Source: Sphingomonas phyllosphaerae 5.2 (GTDB lineage: Bacteria; Pseudomonadota; Alphaproteobacteria; Sphingomonadales; Sphingomonadaceae). Taken from it: a stretch of 64,000 nucleotides of DNA. The stretch spans positions 3,258,501-3,322,500 of the forward strand of contig NZ_ATTI01000001.1 of assembly GCF_000419605.1 (NCBI RefSeq), in the 5' to 3' direction. Every line of letters begins with the position of its first letter. Position 1 is the stretch's first letter. The notes beneath the pieces were generated by a model. That model ran no database searches and was not told the origin of the DNA. It was given only the letters and a program-made list of their open reading frames with translations. Shown here piece by piece: positions 8,869 to 18,173 of the stretch. Made by a program: the position numbers and the translations under genes.

Positions 8869-9645
8869 ATGGCGCGTCGCGGCCACCGCCCCAGCCAGGC
8901 GCCCGGCAACCGCCCGCGCTTCTGGGGCCGCCACGCCGTCCTCGCGGCGCTCGCCAATCCCGAGCGGGTCGTGCGCAAGATCTGGGGCACGCGTGAGGCG
9001 CTGGCCGGCCTGGACCTGCCGCCCGCGCTGCCGGTGGTGTTCGCCGACGTCGCCGATCTCGGCCGGCTGGTGCCCTCCGACGCGCCGCACCAGGGAATGG
9101 TGGCGGAAGTCGACCCGCTCGAGGACGTGTGGCTGGGCGACCTGCTCGAACAGGGCGCTGCCGACGATGCCGGGCGTCCGCGTCCGCTGGTGGTGCTCGA
9201 TCAGGTGACGGACCCGCACAACGTCGGCGCGATCCTGCGCTCCGCCGCCGCGTTCGACGCGCTCGGCATCATCACGCAGGACCGGCATGCGCCCCCCGAA
9301 TCGGGTGCGCTCGCACGCTCGGCCAGCGGCGCGCTGGAATCGGTGCCGTGGGTACGCGTCGTCAATCTCGCCCGCGCGCTCGAGGAGATGGCAGAGGCCG
9401 GCTATTGGCGGATCGGGCTGACCGGCCACGCCACGCAGACGCTGCCGCAATCGCTGGCCGAGATCGGCACGTCGCGCCGCATCGCGATCGTGCTCGGCGC
9501 GGAGGGCGAAGGGATGCGCCAGAACACCGAGACGCATTGCGACGAACTGGCGAAGCTGCCGATCTCCGGCCGGGTCGAGAGCCTGAACGTGTCCAACGCC
9601 GCCGCGATCGCGCTTTACGCAGTGACCGCGCGCGAGCCGGGATGA
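8869..9645 (+). CDS. rlmB: 23S rRNA 2'-O-methyltransferase, TrmH/SpoU family (RlmB-like)
   Basis: 258 residues with the SPOUT fold motifs: motif 1 LDQVTDPHNVGAILRSA (about 109-125), motif 2 IVLGAEGEGM, motif 3 LNVSNAAAIALY. The N-terminal substrate-binding part starts with a basic tail and GRHAVLAALANPER, as in RlmB, which methylates G2251 of 23S rRNA in E. coli. It is divergent from tRNA-Tyr 225 bases away. Assignment to RlmB rather than another SpoU member is by overall layout. Confidence 0.88.
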   Translation: MARRGHRPSQAPGNRPRFWGRHAVLAALANPERVVRKIWGTREALAGLDLPPALPVVFADVADLGRLVPSDAPHQGMVAEVDPLEDVWLGDLLEQGAADDAGRPRPLVVLDQVTDPHNVGAILRSAAAFDALGIITQDRHAPPESGALARSASGALESVPWVRVVNLARALEEMAEAGYWRIGLTGHATQTLPQSLAEIGTSRRIAIVLGAEGEGMRQNTETHCDELAKLPISGRVESLNVSNAAAIALYAVTAREPG

Positions 9646-9656
9646 TACTGCCCGCC

Positions 9657-9702
9657 GGCCATCGCCCGGACCTGGGCCGGGGCGATGGCCGGGGCGATGG
9701 CC
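9657..9702. terminator. Hairpin between convergent genes with a duplicated 3' arm
   Basis: GGCCATCGCCC (9657-9667) can pair with either of two tandem copies of GGGCGATGGCC (9680-9690 and 9692-9702). It lies just after the rlmB-like stop and before the end of the convergent ferredoxin gene. It is likely a two-way terminator; no T-run. Confidence 0.5.
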
Positions 9703-9748
9703 GGCGCGATCGCGGCTGGTCGGACTACCGACGCGCGTCGGGTTACCC

Positions 9749-10066
9749 TCAATCCTCCGCGGCGATCCTGACGCGCAGGCCGTCCAGCGCCGGCCCGAAC
9801 TCGATCTGGCACGACAATCGCGAGGTCGCGTCGCGCTCCGCCGCCGCATCCAGCAGGTCGTTCTCGTCCTCGCTCATCGCCGGCAGCCGGTCGGCAAAGG
9901 CGGGATCGACATGCACGTGGCACGTCGCGCAGCTGCAACAGCCGCCGCACAGCGCCAGTATCTCGTCGATGCCGGCGTCGCGGATCACCTCCATCACCGA
10001 AAAACCCGCCTGACCTTCCAGTTCGCGTTCTTCCCCGCTGCGGGTCTCGACGATAAGCTTGGCCAT
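9749..10066 (-). CDS. [2Fe-2S] ferredoxin
   Basis: 105 residues of the adrenodoxin/putidaredoxin-type ferredoxin family. The cluster ligands follow Cx5Cx2C...C: C40, C46, C49 ([10 protein letters not shown]) and C86 (LSCQI). A fifth cysteine pair C43/C44 sits inside the first loop. ATG at 10066 gives [11 protein letters not shown], the usual start. It is likely an electron carrier for a P450 or oxygenase system or for Fe-S assembly; no partner gene is adjacent. It is divergent from the glycosylase gene 53 bases away. Confidence 0.92.
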   Translation of the reverse strand: MAKLIVETRSGEERELEGQAGFSVMEVIRDAGIDEILALCGGCCSCATCHVHVDPAFADRLPAMSEDENDLLDAAAERDATSRLSCQIEFGPALDGLRVRIAAED

Positions 10067-10119
10067 ATGAACTCCACCGATGATCGCGCCGCTGATGGCG
10101 GCAAGCCCGGCCCCTTGCA

Positions 10120-10746
10120 ATGGGGCTGAGCGCTGCTGACCTCAACGCCGGGCTCGACGCTCTGGCCGCACGCGAACCGGCATTCGCCGCGGCGCTGGAA
10201 CGCGTCGGCTACCCCGCACCCCGTATCCGCGCGCGCGGCTATGCCACCTTGCTGCGCACGATCGTCGGCCAGCAGGTGAGCGTGAAGGCCGCCGACGCGG
10301 TGTGGCGCAAGCTGGAGGCGCTCGGCGACCCGACCGATCCGGACGTCGTCGCCGGGCTGGACGACGACAGTCTGCGCGCCTGCGGCTTCTCGCGGCAAAA
10401 GACCGGTTACGCGCGCAGCCTCGCCGAGGAGGTCACCACCGGCCGCCTCGACCTCGACCATCTACCCGCCGATGACGAGGAAGCGATCGCGCAGCTCGTC
10501 CGTGTCAAGGGCATCGGCCGCTGGTCGGCGGAGGTCTACCTGCTCTTCGCGGAGGGCCGCCCCGACATCTGGCCGGCCGGGGACCTGGCGGTGCAGATCG
10601 AGACCGGCCGCATCCTCGGCCATCCGGAGCGGCCCAGCGAGAAGCTGACCCGCGACCTCGCCGAGCCGTGGCGGCCGTACCGCGGCGCGGCGGCGATCTT
10701 CACGTGGCACCATTACGGCGCCGGCGCGGACGCCGCGCCGGTCTGA
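10120..10746 (+). CDS. DNA-3-methyladenine glycosylase II-like (HhH-GPD)
   Basis: 208 residues, short AlkA type lacking the N-terminal domain of E. coli AlkA. The helix-hairpin-helix is [15 protein letters not shown] (126-140), and the catalytic Asp is D155 in [21 protein letters not shown] (48-59) is the conserved first helix of the fold. The family excises alkylated purines in base-excision repair. Downstream is a separately promoted GGDEF gene. Confidence 0.9.
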   Translation: MGLSAADLNAGLDALAAREPAFAAALERVGYPAPRIRARGYATLLRTIVGQQVSVKAADAVWRKLEALGDPTDPDVVAGLDDDSLRACGFSRQKTGYARSLAEEVTTGRLDLDHLPADDEEAIAQLVRVKGIGRWSAEVYLLFAEGRPDIWPAGDLAVQIETGRILGHPERPSEKLTRDLAEPWRPYRGAAAIFTWHHYGAGADAAPV

Positions 10747-10820
10747 TCGCGCCCGCCTTCACGTCGCTTTAACGATCCTGGATTAGAGACACGGCGCAAC
10801 CGGCAGGCGGAAGAAGGGTG

Positions 10821-11780
10821 ATGAGGACGGCTTTCGACCGCGCGCGCCGCGCGCTCAACTTCCTCGAACTGCATCAACTCGATCCGTCGCCCGCGCATTT
10901 CGAGTTCGCGCTGGCGGTGATCTGCGCGCCCGGCTCGAAGCTGTCGGAGGCGGTCGCGCTCTACACCGACGGCGGACTGCGCCTCACCGCTGCGGCGGTG
11001 CACATGCTGGTCGAGCGCTATCTGTCGCCGCCGCGCGGACAGACGCTGGACCGCCGCGAACGCACCGTCGCGCGACAGGCGCAGGAACTTGGCACGCTCA
11101 CCACCGACGCGCATCACCTGGCCGAGGCGCTCGGCCGCGACATGGGCGCGTTCGTCGCCCAATCGGGCGGCGAGCAGGACAACCTTCCCGGCGCCGCCAC
11201 CGACTTCGTCGTCCGGCTGTCGGATGCCGAGCGTGAACTCGCGGCGTTGCGCAGTGAGGTCGTGCTGCTGCGCGACAACATCGTTCCGATGCCACTTCCG
11301 GAGGATACCGGTCGCGACGACCTGACGCAGGCGCTCAACCGCAGCGGTGCGCGCGGGCTGATGGAGCGCGCCGACGAAAGCGGCGCCGGCCATGTCGTGC
11401 TCGCGTTCAGCGTCGACGCGCTGGAGGCGATCAACGACCGCTACGGTCGCGCGGTCGGCGACAACATCCTCAACGCCTTCGCCGCGACGCTGCACCAGGC
11501 GTTCGACGACGAGGAGCTGATCCGCTGGAGCGGCAACGAATTCCTCTTCATCATCCGCGAGCTGCCCGCCAGCGCCGCGCGGCTCCGCACCGAACAGGCG
11601 CTCGCGTCCTTCGCCGCGCGTCGCCTGCGGCTGCGCGGCTCGGGCGAGCCGATCGGGACCGTCACCGCCTCGGCGGGGATGGCGGTCGGCCACCCGGGCG
11701 CGCAGGAGCAATCACTGATCCTCGCCCGCTCCCACGCCGCGCTCGCCGCCGGCCGCGGCGGCAACCAGCTCGAGGGCTGA
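10821..11780 (+). CDS. GGDEF-like protein with degenerate SGNEF signature
   Basis: 319 residues from ATG 10821; a GTG at 10818 is directly in front. The N-terminal region is helical and resembles the N-part of the GGDEF protein at 6018-7133. The C-terminal domain starts DDLTQALNRSG and keeps the first metal Asp (FSVDALEAINDRYG), but the active-site loop reads RWSGNEFLFI instead of RxGGDEF. The lost first Gly and Asp-to-Asn change suggest weak or no cyclase activity, so a c-di-GMP or GTP sensor role is more likely. AAGAAGGG upstream serves as ribosome binding site. Confidence 0.82.
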   Translation: MRTAFDRARRALNFLELHQLDPSPAHFEFALAVICAPGSKLSEAVALYTDGGLRLTAAAVHMLVERYLSPPRGQTLDRRERTVARQAQELGTLTTDAHHLAEALGRDMGAFVAQSGGEQDNLPGAATDFVVRLSDAERELAALRSEVVLLRDNIVPMPLPEDTGRDDLTQALNRSGARGLMERADESGAGHVVLAFSVDALEAINDRYGRAVGDNILNAFAATLHQAFDDEELIRWSGNEFLFIIRELPASAARLRTEQALASFAARRLRLRGSGEPIGTVTASAGMAVGHPGAQEQSLILARSHAALAAGRGGNQLEG

Positions 11781-11871
11781 CCCGCCCCTGCCGGGGTAAG
11801 ATGACGTGAGGGGCGGCTCGCCGGGCGCGACGCGGCAGCGGGCGACCGGGGCTGCCGGATCGACGCGTCGC

Positions 11872-12291
11872 CTACTTCGCCGGCCGCCACGTCTGCGTCT
11901 GGCAGAAGAACGCGATGCAGCCCTTTACCGCCAGCGTGCCGTCGGCGTTCTTCGCGACGATGGACTTGTAGGTCTTCCCGTTGCGCGGATCGTAGATCTT
12001 GCCGCGCCAGTCCTTGCCCGCGTCCTTGAACTCCGACAGGATCGGCATTCCCAGAACGGGACGGCTGCGCAGCGCCGGGTCGGAGTTGTTGAGGTCGGTG
12101 TCCTTCGCGTCCGGGCGCTTCTTCAGGATCGCGGTCAGCTTGCCGCAGACGCTCGCGCCGCACGGTCCGACCGTGACGACGCCTGCGCCGTCCTCGGTGA
12201 CGTAGCGTCCGGCGATCGGGGTCGCGGCGAAGGCGGTGGCGGGTACGGCGGCGGCGAGCAGCGCGAGCGCTGCGGAGGGCATGATACGCAT
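11872..12291 (-). CDS. DUF2147 exported protein
   Basis: 139 residues. A clear Sec signal peptide (MRIMPSAALALLAAAVPATAFA) precedes TPIAGRYVTEDGAGVVTVGPC, the DUF2147 opening. The middle keeps the family's DLNNSDPALRSRPVLGMPIL and the end WRGKIYDPRNGKTYKS. Two cysteine pairs (GPCGASVCGK and KGCIAFFCQT) are likely disulfide-bonded in the periplasm. Function unknown. It is divergent from the MTA phosphorylase gene. Confidence 0.88.
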   Translation of the reverse strand: MRIMPSAALALLAAAVPATAFAATPIAGRYVTEDGAGVVTVGPCGASVCGKLTAILKKRPDAKDTDLNNSDPALRSRPVLGMPILSEFKDAGKDWRGKIYDPRNGKTYKSIVAKNADGTLAVKGCIAFFCQTQTWRPAK

Positions 12292-12315
12292 GCGCGAAAC
12301 TATCGGAGATCAGTC

Positions 12316-13185
12316 GTGAACACACAATGGACGATCGGCATCATCGGCGGCTCCGGCCTGTACGCGATCGACGGGCTGGAGGACGCCGAATGGCGCACCG
12401 TCGACACGCCATGGGGCATGCCGAGCGATGACATCCTGTTCGGGCGGGTCGGCGCGGTCGCGATCCGCTTCCTCCCCCGTCACGGCCGCGGCCACGTCCA
12501 CCTGCCCGGCGAAATCCCCGCGCGCGCCAATATCGACGCGCTCAAGCGCGCCGGCTGCACCGATCTGCTCGCGATCTCCTCGGTCGGCGCGTTACAGGAG
12601 GAGTTGCCGCCAGGCACCTTCGCGATCGTCGACCAGTTCGTGGATCGCACCACGCAGCGCCCCGGCTCGTTCTTCGGCAGCGGCCTGGTCGGGCACGTTT
12701 CGATGGCGGACCCGACCTGCGAGCGGCTCGGCGCCTTCGCCGCCGCCGCCTTCTCCGCCGTCGGCGGGACGGTCGCCGAGGGGGCCACCTATCTCGCGAT
12801 GGAAGGGCCGCAATTCTCGTCGCGCGCCGAAAGCCGCCTCTACCGCGACTGGGGCTGCGACGTGATCGGGATGACGGCGCTGCCGGAGGCGCGGCTCGCC
12901 CGCGAGGCCGAGCTGCCCTATGCGCTGGTCGGCATGGTCACCGATTACGATTGCTGGCGCGACGATCGCGCCGCGGTCGACGTGGCCGAAATCGTCGCGC
13001 AGATGGCCGCCAACGGCCGCATCGCGCGCGCCGCGGTCGCGCATCTGCTTCGCCACCTGCCGCCCGAACGCACCCCGTCGCCGATCGACACCGCGCTCGA
13101 CGGCGCGATCATGACCGCGCCCGCGCAGCGGGATACCACCTTGATCCAGCGCAATGCCGCCATCCTCGCGCGGGTGCTCGGTTGA
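12316..13185 (+). CDS. mtnP: S-methyl-5'-thioadenosine phosphorylase
   Basis: 289 residues from GTG 12316. PNP/MTAP family: [17 protein letters not shown] at the N-terminus, phosphate-binding [19 protein letters not shown], and the substrate region [19 protein letters not shown] followed by [19 protein letters not shown]. It cleaves methylthioadenosine with phosphate in methionine salvage. The [11 protein letters not shown] block fits MTAP better than guanosine/inosine phosphorylases. Confidence 0.93.
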   Translation: MNTQWTIGIIGGSGLYAIDGLEDAEWRTVDTPWGMPSDDILFGRVGAVAIRFLPRHGRGHVHLPGEIPARANIDALKRAGCTDLLAISSVGALQEELPPGTFAIVDQFVDRTTQRPGSFFGSGLVGHVSMADPTCERLGAFAAAAFSAVGGTVAEGATYLAMEGPQFSSRAESRLYRDWGCDVIGMTALPEARLAREAELPYALVGMVTDYDCWRDDRAAVDVAEIVAQMAANGRIARAAVAHLLRHLPPERTPSPIDTALDGAIMTAPAQRDTTLIQRNAAILARVLG

Positions 13186-13219
13186 AACCGCCACGCTTCT
13201 CCCGCATTCATGCGCGCAA

Positions 13220-14521
13220 ATGACCCCCACCGTCCGCTCGCTCGGCGATAGCTTCGCCTCCGTTCCCGTGCCGCATGGCGCCGGCTTCTGGCGCAAGCTG
13301 CTGGCCTTCGTCGGCCCCGGCTGGCTGGTCGCGGTCGGCTATATGGACCCGGGCAATTGGGCGACCGACATCGCGGGTGGCTCCGCGTTCGGCTATACCT
13401 TGCTCAGCGTGGTGCTGCTGTCGAACCTGATGGCGATCGTGCTGCAATCGCTGTCGGCGCGGCTCGGTATCGGCGCCGGGCTCGATCTGGCGCAGGCGTG
13501 CCGGCGGCATTCGTCGCGGCCGGTATCGTGGATGCTGTGGCTGCTGGCCGAGGTCGCGATCGTGGCCTGCGATCTCGCCGAGGTGCTCGGCACCGCGATC
13601 GCGCTGAAGCTGCTGTTCGGGATGCCGCTGCTCTACGGCGTGCTCGTCACCGTCCTCGACGTGTTCCTGATCCTCGCGCTGCAGCGCTACGGCTTCCGCC
13701 GGCTGGAGGCTTTCATCGCCGCGCTGCTGATCGTCATCGCCGGCTGCTTCGCGTTCGAGCTGTTCTGGGCGCGGCCGGATTGGGGCGCGGCGGCGGCGGG
13801 GCTGGTCCCCTCGCCCGAGATCATGCGCAATCCCGCGATGCTCTATATCGCGATCGGCATCCTTGGCGCGACGGTGATGCCGCACAACCTCTATCTGCAT
13901 TCCTCGATCGTGCAGACCCGCGCCTATGGCGATGATGAGGCGAACCGCCACGAAGCGCTGAAAATGGCGACGATCGATTCGACCGTCGCACTCGGGCTCG
14001 CCTTCTTCATCAACGCCGCGATCCTGATGCTCGCCGCCGCCGCCTTTCACAGCGCGGGGCGGTTCGAGGTCGCCGAGATCGAGGATGCGCACCGCCTGCT
14101 CGCCCCGATGCTGGGCGTCGGCGCGGCCAGCGTACTGTTCGCGGTCGCCCTCCTCGCCAGCGGGCAGAATTCGACGGTCACCGGCACGCTTGCCGGGCAG
14201 ATCGTGATGGAGGGCTTTCTCGACATCCGGCTCGCGCCGTGGCTGCGCCGGCTGGTGACGCGCGCGATCGCGATCGTCCCCGCGGTGGTGGTGGTCGCCT
14301 CGACCGGCGACCGTGGTGCGACGAACCTGCTGGTGCTCAGCCAGGTGATCCTCAGCCTGCAACTGCCGTTCGCGGTGATCCCGCTGGTGCTCTACACCGG
14401 CAACCGCGCGCTGATGGGCAGCTTCGCCGCGCCGCGCTGGCTGGCCGCGCTGGCCTGGCTGATCGCGGTGGTGATCGTGGTGCTGAACGGCTATCTGCTG
14501 TGGGGCATGGCGGTCGGCTGA
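13220..14521 (+). CDS. mntH: Nramp-family divalent metal transporter
   Basis: 433 residues, about eleven predicted membrane spans. Metal-binding motifs are DPGN in TM1 (43-46) and MPHN in TM6 (220-223), the Nramp signature for proton-coupled Mn2+/Fe2+ uptake. [20 protein letters not shown] is the conserved cytoplasmic loop. ATG at 13220 is chosen because it leaves a normal short N-terminal tail and lies 34 bases after the mtnP stop, so cotranscription is possible. No Mn riboswitch or MntR-type operator was recognised upstream. Confidence 0.93.
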   Translation: MTPTVRSLGDSFASVPVPHGAGFWRKLLAFVGPGWLVAVGYMDPGNWATDIAGGSAFGYTLLSVVLLSNLMAIVLQSLSARLGIGAGLDLAQACRRHSSRPVSWMLWLLAEVAIVACDLAEVLGTAIALKLLFGMPLLYGVLVTVLDVFLILALQRYGFRRLEAFIAALLIVIAGCFAFELFWARPDWGAAAAGLVPSPEIMRNPAMLYIAIGILGATVMPHNLYLHSSIVQTRAYGDDEANRHEALKMATIDSTVALGLAFFINAAILMLAAAAFHSAGRFEVAEIEDAHRLLAPMLGVGAASVLFAVALLASGQNSTVTGTLAGQIVMEGFLDIRLAPWLRRLVTRAIAIVPAVVVVASTGDRGATNLLVLSQVILSLQLPFAVIPLVLYTGNRALMGSFAAPRWLAALAWLIAVVIVVLNGYLLWGMAVG

Positions 14522-14591
14522 CCCGCCCCTCTAGCCACGCGCGCGCCACTCGCCTATCTGGCGCGCTTTCCTCATCACACAGGTTTTCGCC

Positions 14592-15692
14592 ATGGGTTTC
14601 CGCTGCGGCATCGTGGGCCTGCCCAACGTCGGCAAGTCCACTCTCTTCAACGCGCTGACCGAGACGGCCGCGGCGCAGGCGGCGAACTATCCGTTCTGCA
14701 CGATCGAGCCGAACGTCGGCAACGTCGGCGTCCCCGATCCGCGCCTGTCGAAGCTCGCCGCGATCGCCGGCTCGGCCAAGATCATCGAGACGCAGCTCGG
14801 CTTCGTCGACATCGCCGGGCTGGTGCGCGGCGCCAGCAAGGGCGAAGGGCTGGGCAACCAGTTCCTCGGCAATATCCGCGAAGTGGACGCGATCGTCCAC
14901 GTCCTGCGCTGTTTCGAGAACGACGACATCCAGCACGTCGACAACCGCGTCGATCCGATCGCCGATGCCGAGACGGTCGAGACCGAGTTGATGCTCTCCG
15001 ATCTCGACAGCCTCGAAAAGCGCGTGCCCAATCTCGCCAAGAAGGGCCAGCAGGGCGACAAGGAGGCCAAGCTGGGCGCTCTTGTCCTAGGCCGCGCGCT
15101 CGATCTGCTGCGCGAGGGCAAGCCGGCGCGCCTGACGCAGGTCGCCGATCCGGAGGAGCAGCGCGTGCTCGACCAGGCGCAGCTGCTCACCGCCAAGCCG
15201 GTGCTCTACGTCTGCAACGTCAACGAGGAAGATGCCGCGAACGGCAACGCCTTCTCCGCCCGCGTGTTCGAGAAGGCGGCGGCCGAGGGTGCGCAGGCGG
15301 TGGTCGTCTCCGCCGCGATCGAGGCCGAGATCGCCACGATGCCGCCCGAGGACCGGCCCGAGTTCCTCGCCGAACTCGGTCTGGAGGAGACCGGCCTCGC
15401 CCGCGTCATCCGCGCCGGCTACGCGCTGCTCCACCTGCTGACCTTCTTCACCGTCGGCCCCAAGGAGGCCCGCGCGTGGACGATCGAGGCCGGGTCGAAG
15501 GCACCGCAGGCGGCGGGTGCGATCCACTCCGACTTCGAACGCGGCTTCATCCGCGCGGAAACGACCGCGTTCGACGACTACATCGCCTGCAATGGCGAAG
15601 CGGGCGCGCGTGATGCGGGCAAGCTGCGTCAGGAGGGCAAGGAATATGTCGTCCACGACGGCGACGTCCTGCTCTTCCGCTTCAACGTCTAG
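14592..15692 (+). CDS. ychF: Redox-regulated ATPase YchF (OBG-family)
   Basis: 366 residues, standard length. P-loop GLPNVGKST (9-17), switch II region VDIAGLVRGASKGEGLGN, NxxE-type base motif (CNVNEED) that gives ATP preference, and a C-terminal TGS domain ending YVVHDGDVLLFRFNV. In the family it binds the ribosome and regulates stress-related translation. It has its own promoter region of 70 bases. Confidence 0.97.
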   Translation: MGFRCGIVGLPNVGKSTLFNALTETAAAQAANYPFCTIEPNVGNVGVPDPRLSKLAAIAGSAKIIETQLGFVDIAGLVRGASKGEGLGNQFLGNIREVDAIVHVLRCFENDDIQHVDNRVDPIADAETVETELMLSDLDSLEKRVPNLAKKGQQGDKEAKLGALVLGRALDLLREGKPARLTQVADPEEQRVLDQAQLLTAKPVLYVCNVNEEDAANGNAFSARVFEKAAAEGAQAVVVSAAIEAEIATMPPEDRPEFLAELGLEETGLARVIRAGYALLHLLTFFTVGPKEARAWTIEAGSKAPQAAGAIHSDFERGFIRAETTAFDDYIACNGEAGARDAGKLRQEGKEYVVHDGDVLLFRFNV

Positions 15693-15716
15693 GGCTGATC
15701 GACATCCCGCAAGCGC

Positions 15717-15792
15717 CGTCATTGCGAGCGTAGCGAAGCAATCCAGGGTGTCGCGCGGAACGCTGGATCGCTTCGCTACGCTCGCAACGACG
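15717..15792. repeat. Palindromic intergenic repeat
   Basis: Left arm CGTCATTGCGAGCGTAGCGA... and right arm ...TCGCTACGCTCGCAACGACG are near-perfect inverted copies of about 30 bases around a 16-base centre. A related half copy lies at 19,693-19,730 (CCTTGCGAGCGAAGCGAAGC). This is the pattern of mobile REP/BIME-like palindromes seen in alphaproteobacterial genomes. Confidence 0.8.
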
Positions 15793-16141
15793 GGTAAAGG
15801 TCGTAGGCCTGCCCGACGCTGCGAACGCGGTGCACCCTGACAGATGGATAATCTTCATCGGCGAACAGCCCGGCATTCGTGAAGCGCTGAATGTCGATCC
15901 CGCCAAGGGGCGCGCCGCCCCGCCCCCCCTTTCGCGCGACTTGCCCGGCTCTCGACTGCACCCGGCGTAAGCCGGGGTCAGTTGGGAAGCCAAGGTAATC
16001 CCGCGCCGCCGGACCGCTCGGCGATCACGACGCGATACCGTTGCGGCCCGCACGCAAGAACAGCCGCCGCCACCCTGCGCCAGCGAACGCCCTTGCCGCT
16101 CAGACCCGATCGACGCGCGCCCCGGCGGCAACCAGCCCGGC
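15793..16141. other. Intergenic stretch with a half repeat
   Basis: 349 bases between the palindrome after ychF and the lipoprotein gene. ACCCGGCGTAAGCCGGGGTCA (around 15,961-15,981) resembles one arm of the CCCCGGCG/CGCCGGGG palindrome between secD and secF. No coding frame is convincing. Confidence 0.4.
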
Positions 16142-16396
16142 CTATTTCGGCGCGCCCTCGACCACCGGCTTGTTCAACAGATCGCCATATGGCGCCTTCA
16201 GCTCCGCGCCTTGGCCCGGCTGCGGCTTCAACCACGCCGGGGTCGCGCCGGGCGCGGGGGTGATCTGCATCACCGGGGTGCGCGGCGCCGGTGCGGTGGC
16301 GCGCGGAGTCGGCGCGGGTTGCGCCTGCTCCTTCGCGGGCTCGCCCTTGCCGCAGGCCACGAGCATCAGGCACGATAAGGGAAGCAACCGTCGCAT
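16142..16396 (-). CDS. Small lipoprotein, function unknown
   Basis: 84 residues. MRRLLPLSCLMLVAC is a type II signal peptide with lipobox LVAC (Cys15). The mature part is proline- and alanine-rich and ends in a short conserved-looking tail AELKAPYGDLLNKPVVEG. ATG at 16,396 is preferred because it puts the signal peptide at the N-terminus. It is divergent from the phosphodiesterase gene. Confidence 0.65.
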   Translation of the reverse strand: MRRLLPLSCLMLVACGKGEPAKEQAQPAPTPRATAPAPRTPVMQITPAPGATPAWLKPQPGQGAELKAPYGDLLNKPVVEGAPK

Positions 16397-16485
16397 CACC
16401 TCTGAAAGCGCGACGCCCCGCCCGCGTTCCGCGCCGGTCACGACAAGTCTTTGTTCTGCAAGAGACGCGGCGTAAGGGCGCGAAA

Positions 16486-17856
16486 ATGACGGCTCGTTTT
16501 CTTACTATCGCCGCGCTCGCCGCGCTCTCCGCCTGCGCTTTGCCGCACACCCCGCCCGCGCTGCCGCCGGTCACGGCCCCCGCCCCGGCCCCGGCCCCGG
16601 CCCCCGCACCGCCCGCGACCACCGGCGTCGCCGCGGCGCCGCGCGCGCCGGTGACGATCCTCGTCTCGATCGACGGCTTCCGCCCCGACTATCTCGACCG
16701 CGGCGTCACCCCGCACCTGTCGCATCTCGCCGCGACCGGCGTGTCGGCGGCGATGCGTCCGTCCTTCCCGTCCAAGACCTTTCCCAATCACTGGACGCTC
16801 GTCACCGGGCTGGTCCCCGACCACCACGGCATCACCGCCAACAGCATGGAAGACCCGGCGCGCCCCGGCGAGACCTTCACCATGGCCACCGACGATCCGT
16901 TCTGGTGGAACGCCGCCGAGCCGATCTGGGTGACCGCCGAGCGCGCCGGCCTCCGCACCGCGACGATGTTCTGGCCCGGCTCGAACGTTGCCTGGGGTGG
17001 AACCCGCGCCGCCGCCTGGCCGCACGAGACCACCGGCGGCACGCGCCCGTCGGACTGGCAGCAATATGCCGAGGCCGCCAGCGACCGGCAGCGCGTCGAC
17101 GGGATCATCGACTGGCTGCGTCGTCCGGCCGCCACCCGCCCGCAGTTCCTGACGCTCTATTTCGAAGAGGTCGACACCGCCGGCCATCGCTTCGGCCCCG
17201 CCGATCCGCGCACCACACACGCCGTCGCCGCAGCCGACGCCGCGATCGGTCGCCTGACCGCGGAACTTGCCGGTCTGGGACAGCCCGCCAACCTCGTGAT
17301 CGTTTCCGACCACGGCATGGCACCCACCGACTCGCGCCGGACCGTCGCGCTCGACACCGTCGTCGCCGCCACCGATGCGCGCGTGGTCGAATCCGGCCCC
17401 TATGCCACGCTCGCCCCGCTTCCCGGCCGCGACGCCGCGGTCGCCGCCGCGCTGCTCCGCGCGCACCCGCACATGCGATGCTGGCGCAAGGGCGAACTGC
17501 CCGCGCGCCTTCGCTACGGCACCAGCCCGCGCATCCCGCCGTATCTGTGCCTCGGCGAAGACGGCGCGGGCGGCGGCTGGACGATCGCGAAGACCACGCC
17601 GACGCGGCAGGTGTCGGACGGCGCGCACGGCTTCGACAATGACGCGCCGGACATGCGCGCGCTCTTCATCGCCAGCGGTCCGGCGTTCATGCCGGGCAAG
17701 CGGCTGCCGACGTTCGACAATACCGATGTCGCCCCGCTGCTGCGCGACCTGCTCGGGCTCCCGGCCGGGCAGGGTCTCGACGGCAGCGACAAACCGTTTC
17801 GCGGCGTGCTGCGCGCTGGACCGCAGCGTGCCGGCCTGCCACACGCGCAACGATGA
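16486..17856 (+). CDS. Ectonucleotide pyrophosphatase/phosphodiesterase-type lipoprotein (alkaline phosphatase superfamily)
   Basis: 456 residues. An N-terminal lipobox (LSAC, Cys17) and an Ala-Pro linker (about 20-50) precede the ENPP domain. Metal ligand D63 lies in SIDGFRPDYL and nucleophile T98 in FPSKTFPNHWTLVTG. Later ligands are seen in EEVDTAGHRFGP and SDHGMAP. The family hydrolyses nucleotide or phospholipid phosphodiester bonds; here it would act in the periplasm. It is the first gene of a coupled trio: its stop overlaps the ArsC-like start (ATGA at 17,853-17,856). Confidence 0.9.
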   Translation: MTARFLTIAALAALSACALPHTPPALPPVTAPAPAPAPAPAPPATTGVAAAPRAPVTILVSIDGFRPDYLDRGVTPHLSHLAATGVSAAMRPSFPSKTFPNHWTLVTGLVPDHHGITANSMEDPARPGETFTMATDDPFWWNAAEPIWVTAERAGLRTATMFWPGSNVAWGGTRAAAWPHETTGGTRPSDWQQYAEAASDRQRVDGIIDWLRRPAATRPQFLTLYFEEVDTAGHRFGPADPRTTHAVAAADAAIGRLTAELAGLGQPANLVIVSDHGMAPTDSRRTVALDTVVAATDARVVESGPYATLAPLPGRDAAVAAALLRAHPHMRCWRKGELPARLRYGTSPRIPPYLCLGEDGAGGGWTIAKTTPTRQVSDGAHGFDNDAPDMRALFIASGPAFMPGKRLPTFDNTDVAPLLRDLLGLPAGQGLDGSDKPFRGVLRAGPQRAGLPHAQR

Positions 17857-18173
17857 ACGCGACGATCCTCCACAACCCGCGCTGCTCGAAATCGCGTGAG
17901 GCGCTGGCGCTGCTCCACGATGCCGGCGCGCAGGTGACCGTCGTCGACTATCTCGGGAACCCGCCGTCGCGCGACGAACTCGCGCGGCTGTGCGCCCGCG
18001 CCGGCCTCGCCCCGCGCGCGGCGCTCCGCAAGGATGCGCCGGCGGTCGCCACCGACGATGCCGCGCTCGACCTGATGGCGCGCGATCCTGCCACGATCGA
18101 GCGGCCGTTCGTCGAAACTGCGAAGGGCGCGGTCATCGCGCGCCCGGCCGATCGCGTCCGCGACCTGCTGTGA
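17853..18173 (+). CDS. ArsC-family arsenate reductase-like protein (glutaredoxin type)
   Basis: 106 residues, thioredoxin fold. Active-site Cys11 in HNPRCSKSREAL. VDYLGNPPSRDEL and the RDPATIERPFVET segment with conserved Arg-Pro match the ArsC/Spx/YffB family. No ars genes are nearby, so arsenate reduction is only a family-level inference. Four-base overlaps join it to both neighbours. Confidence 0.85.
   Translation: MNATILHNPRCSKSREALALLHDAGAQVTVVDYLGNPPSRDELARLCARAGLAPRAALRKDAPAVATDDAALDLMARDPATIERPFVETAKGAVIARPADRVRDLL

Noticed and set aside
9657..9720. Short tandem repeats (CGGGGCGATGGC) that could be a tiny repeat array
   Set aside because: Only two full units, no spacers as in CRISPR, and they form the alternative arm of a terminator-like hairpin between convergent genes.
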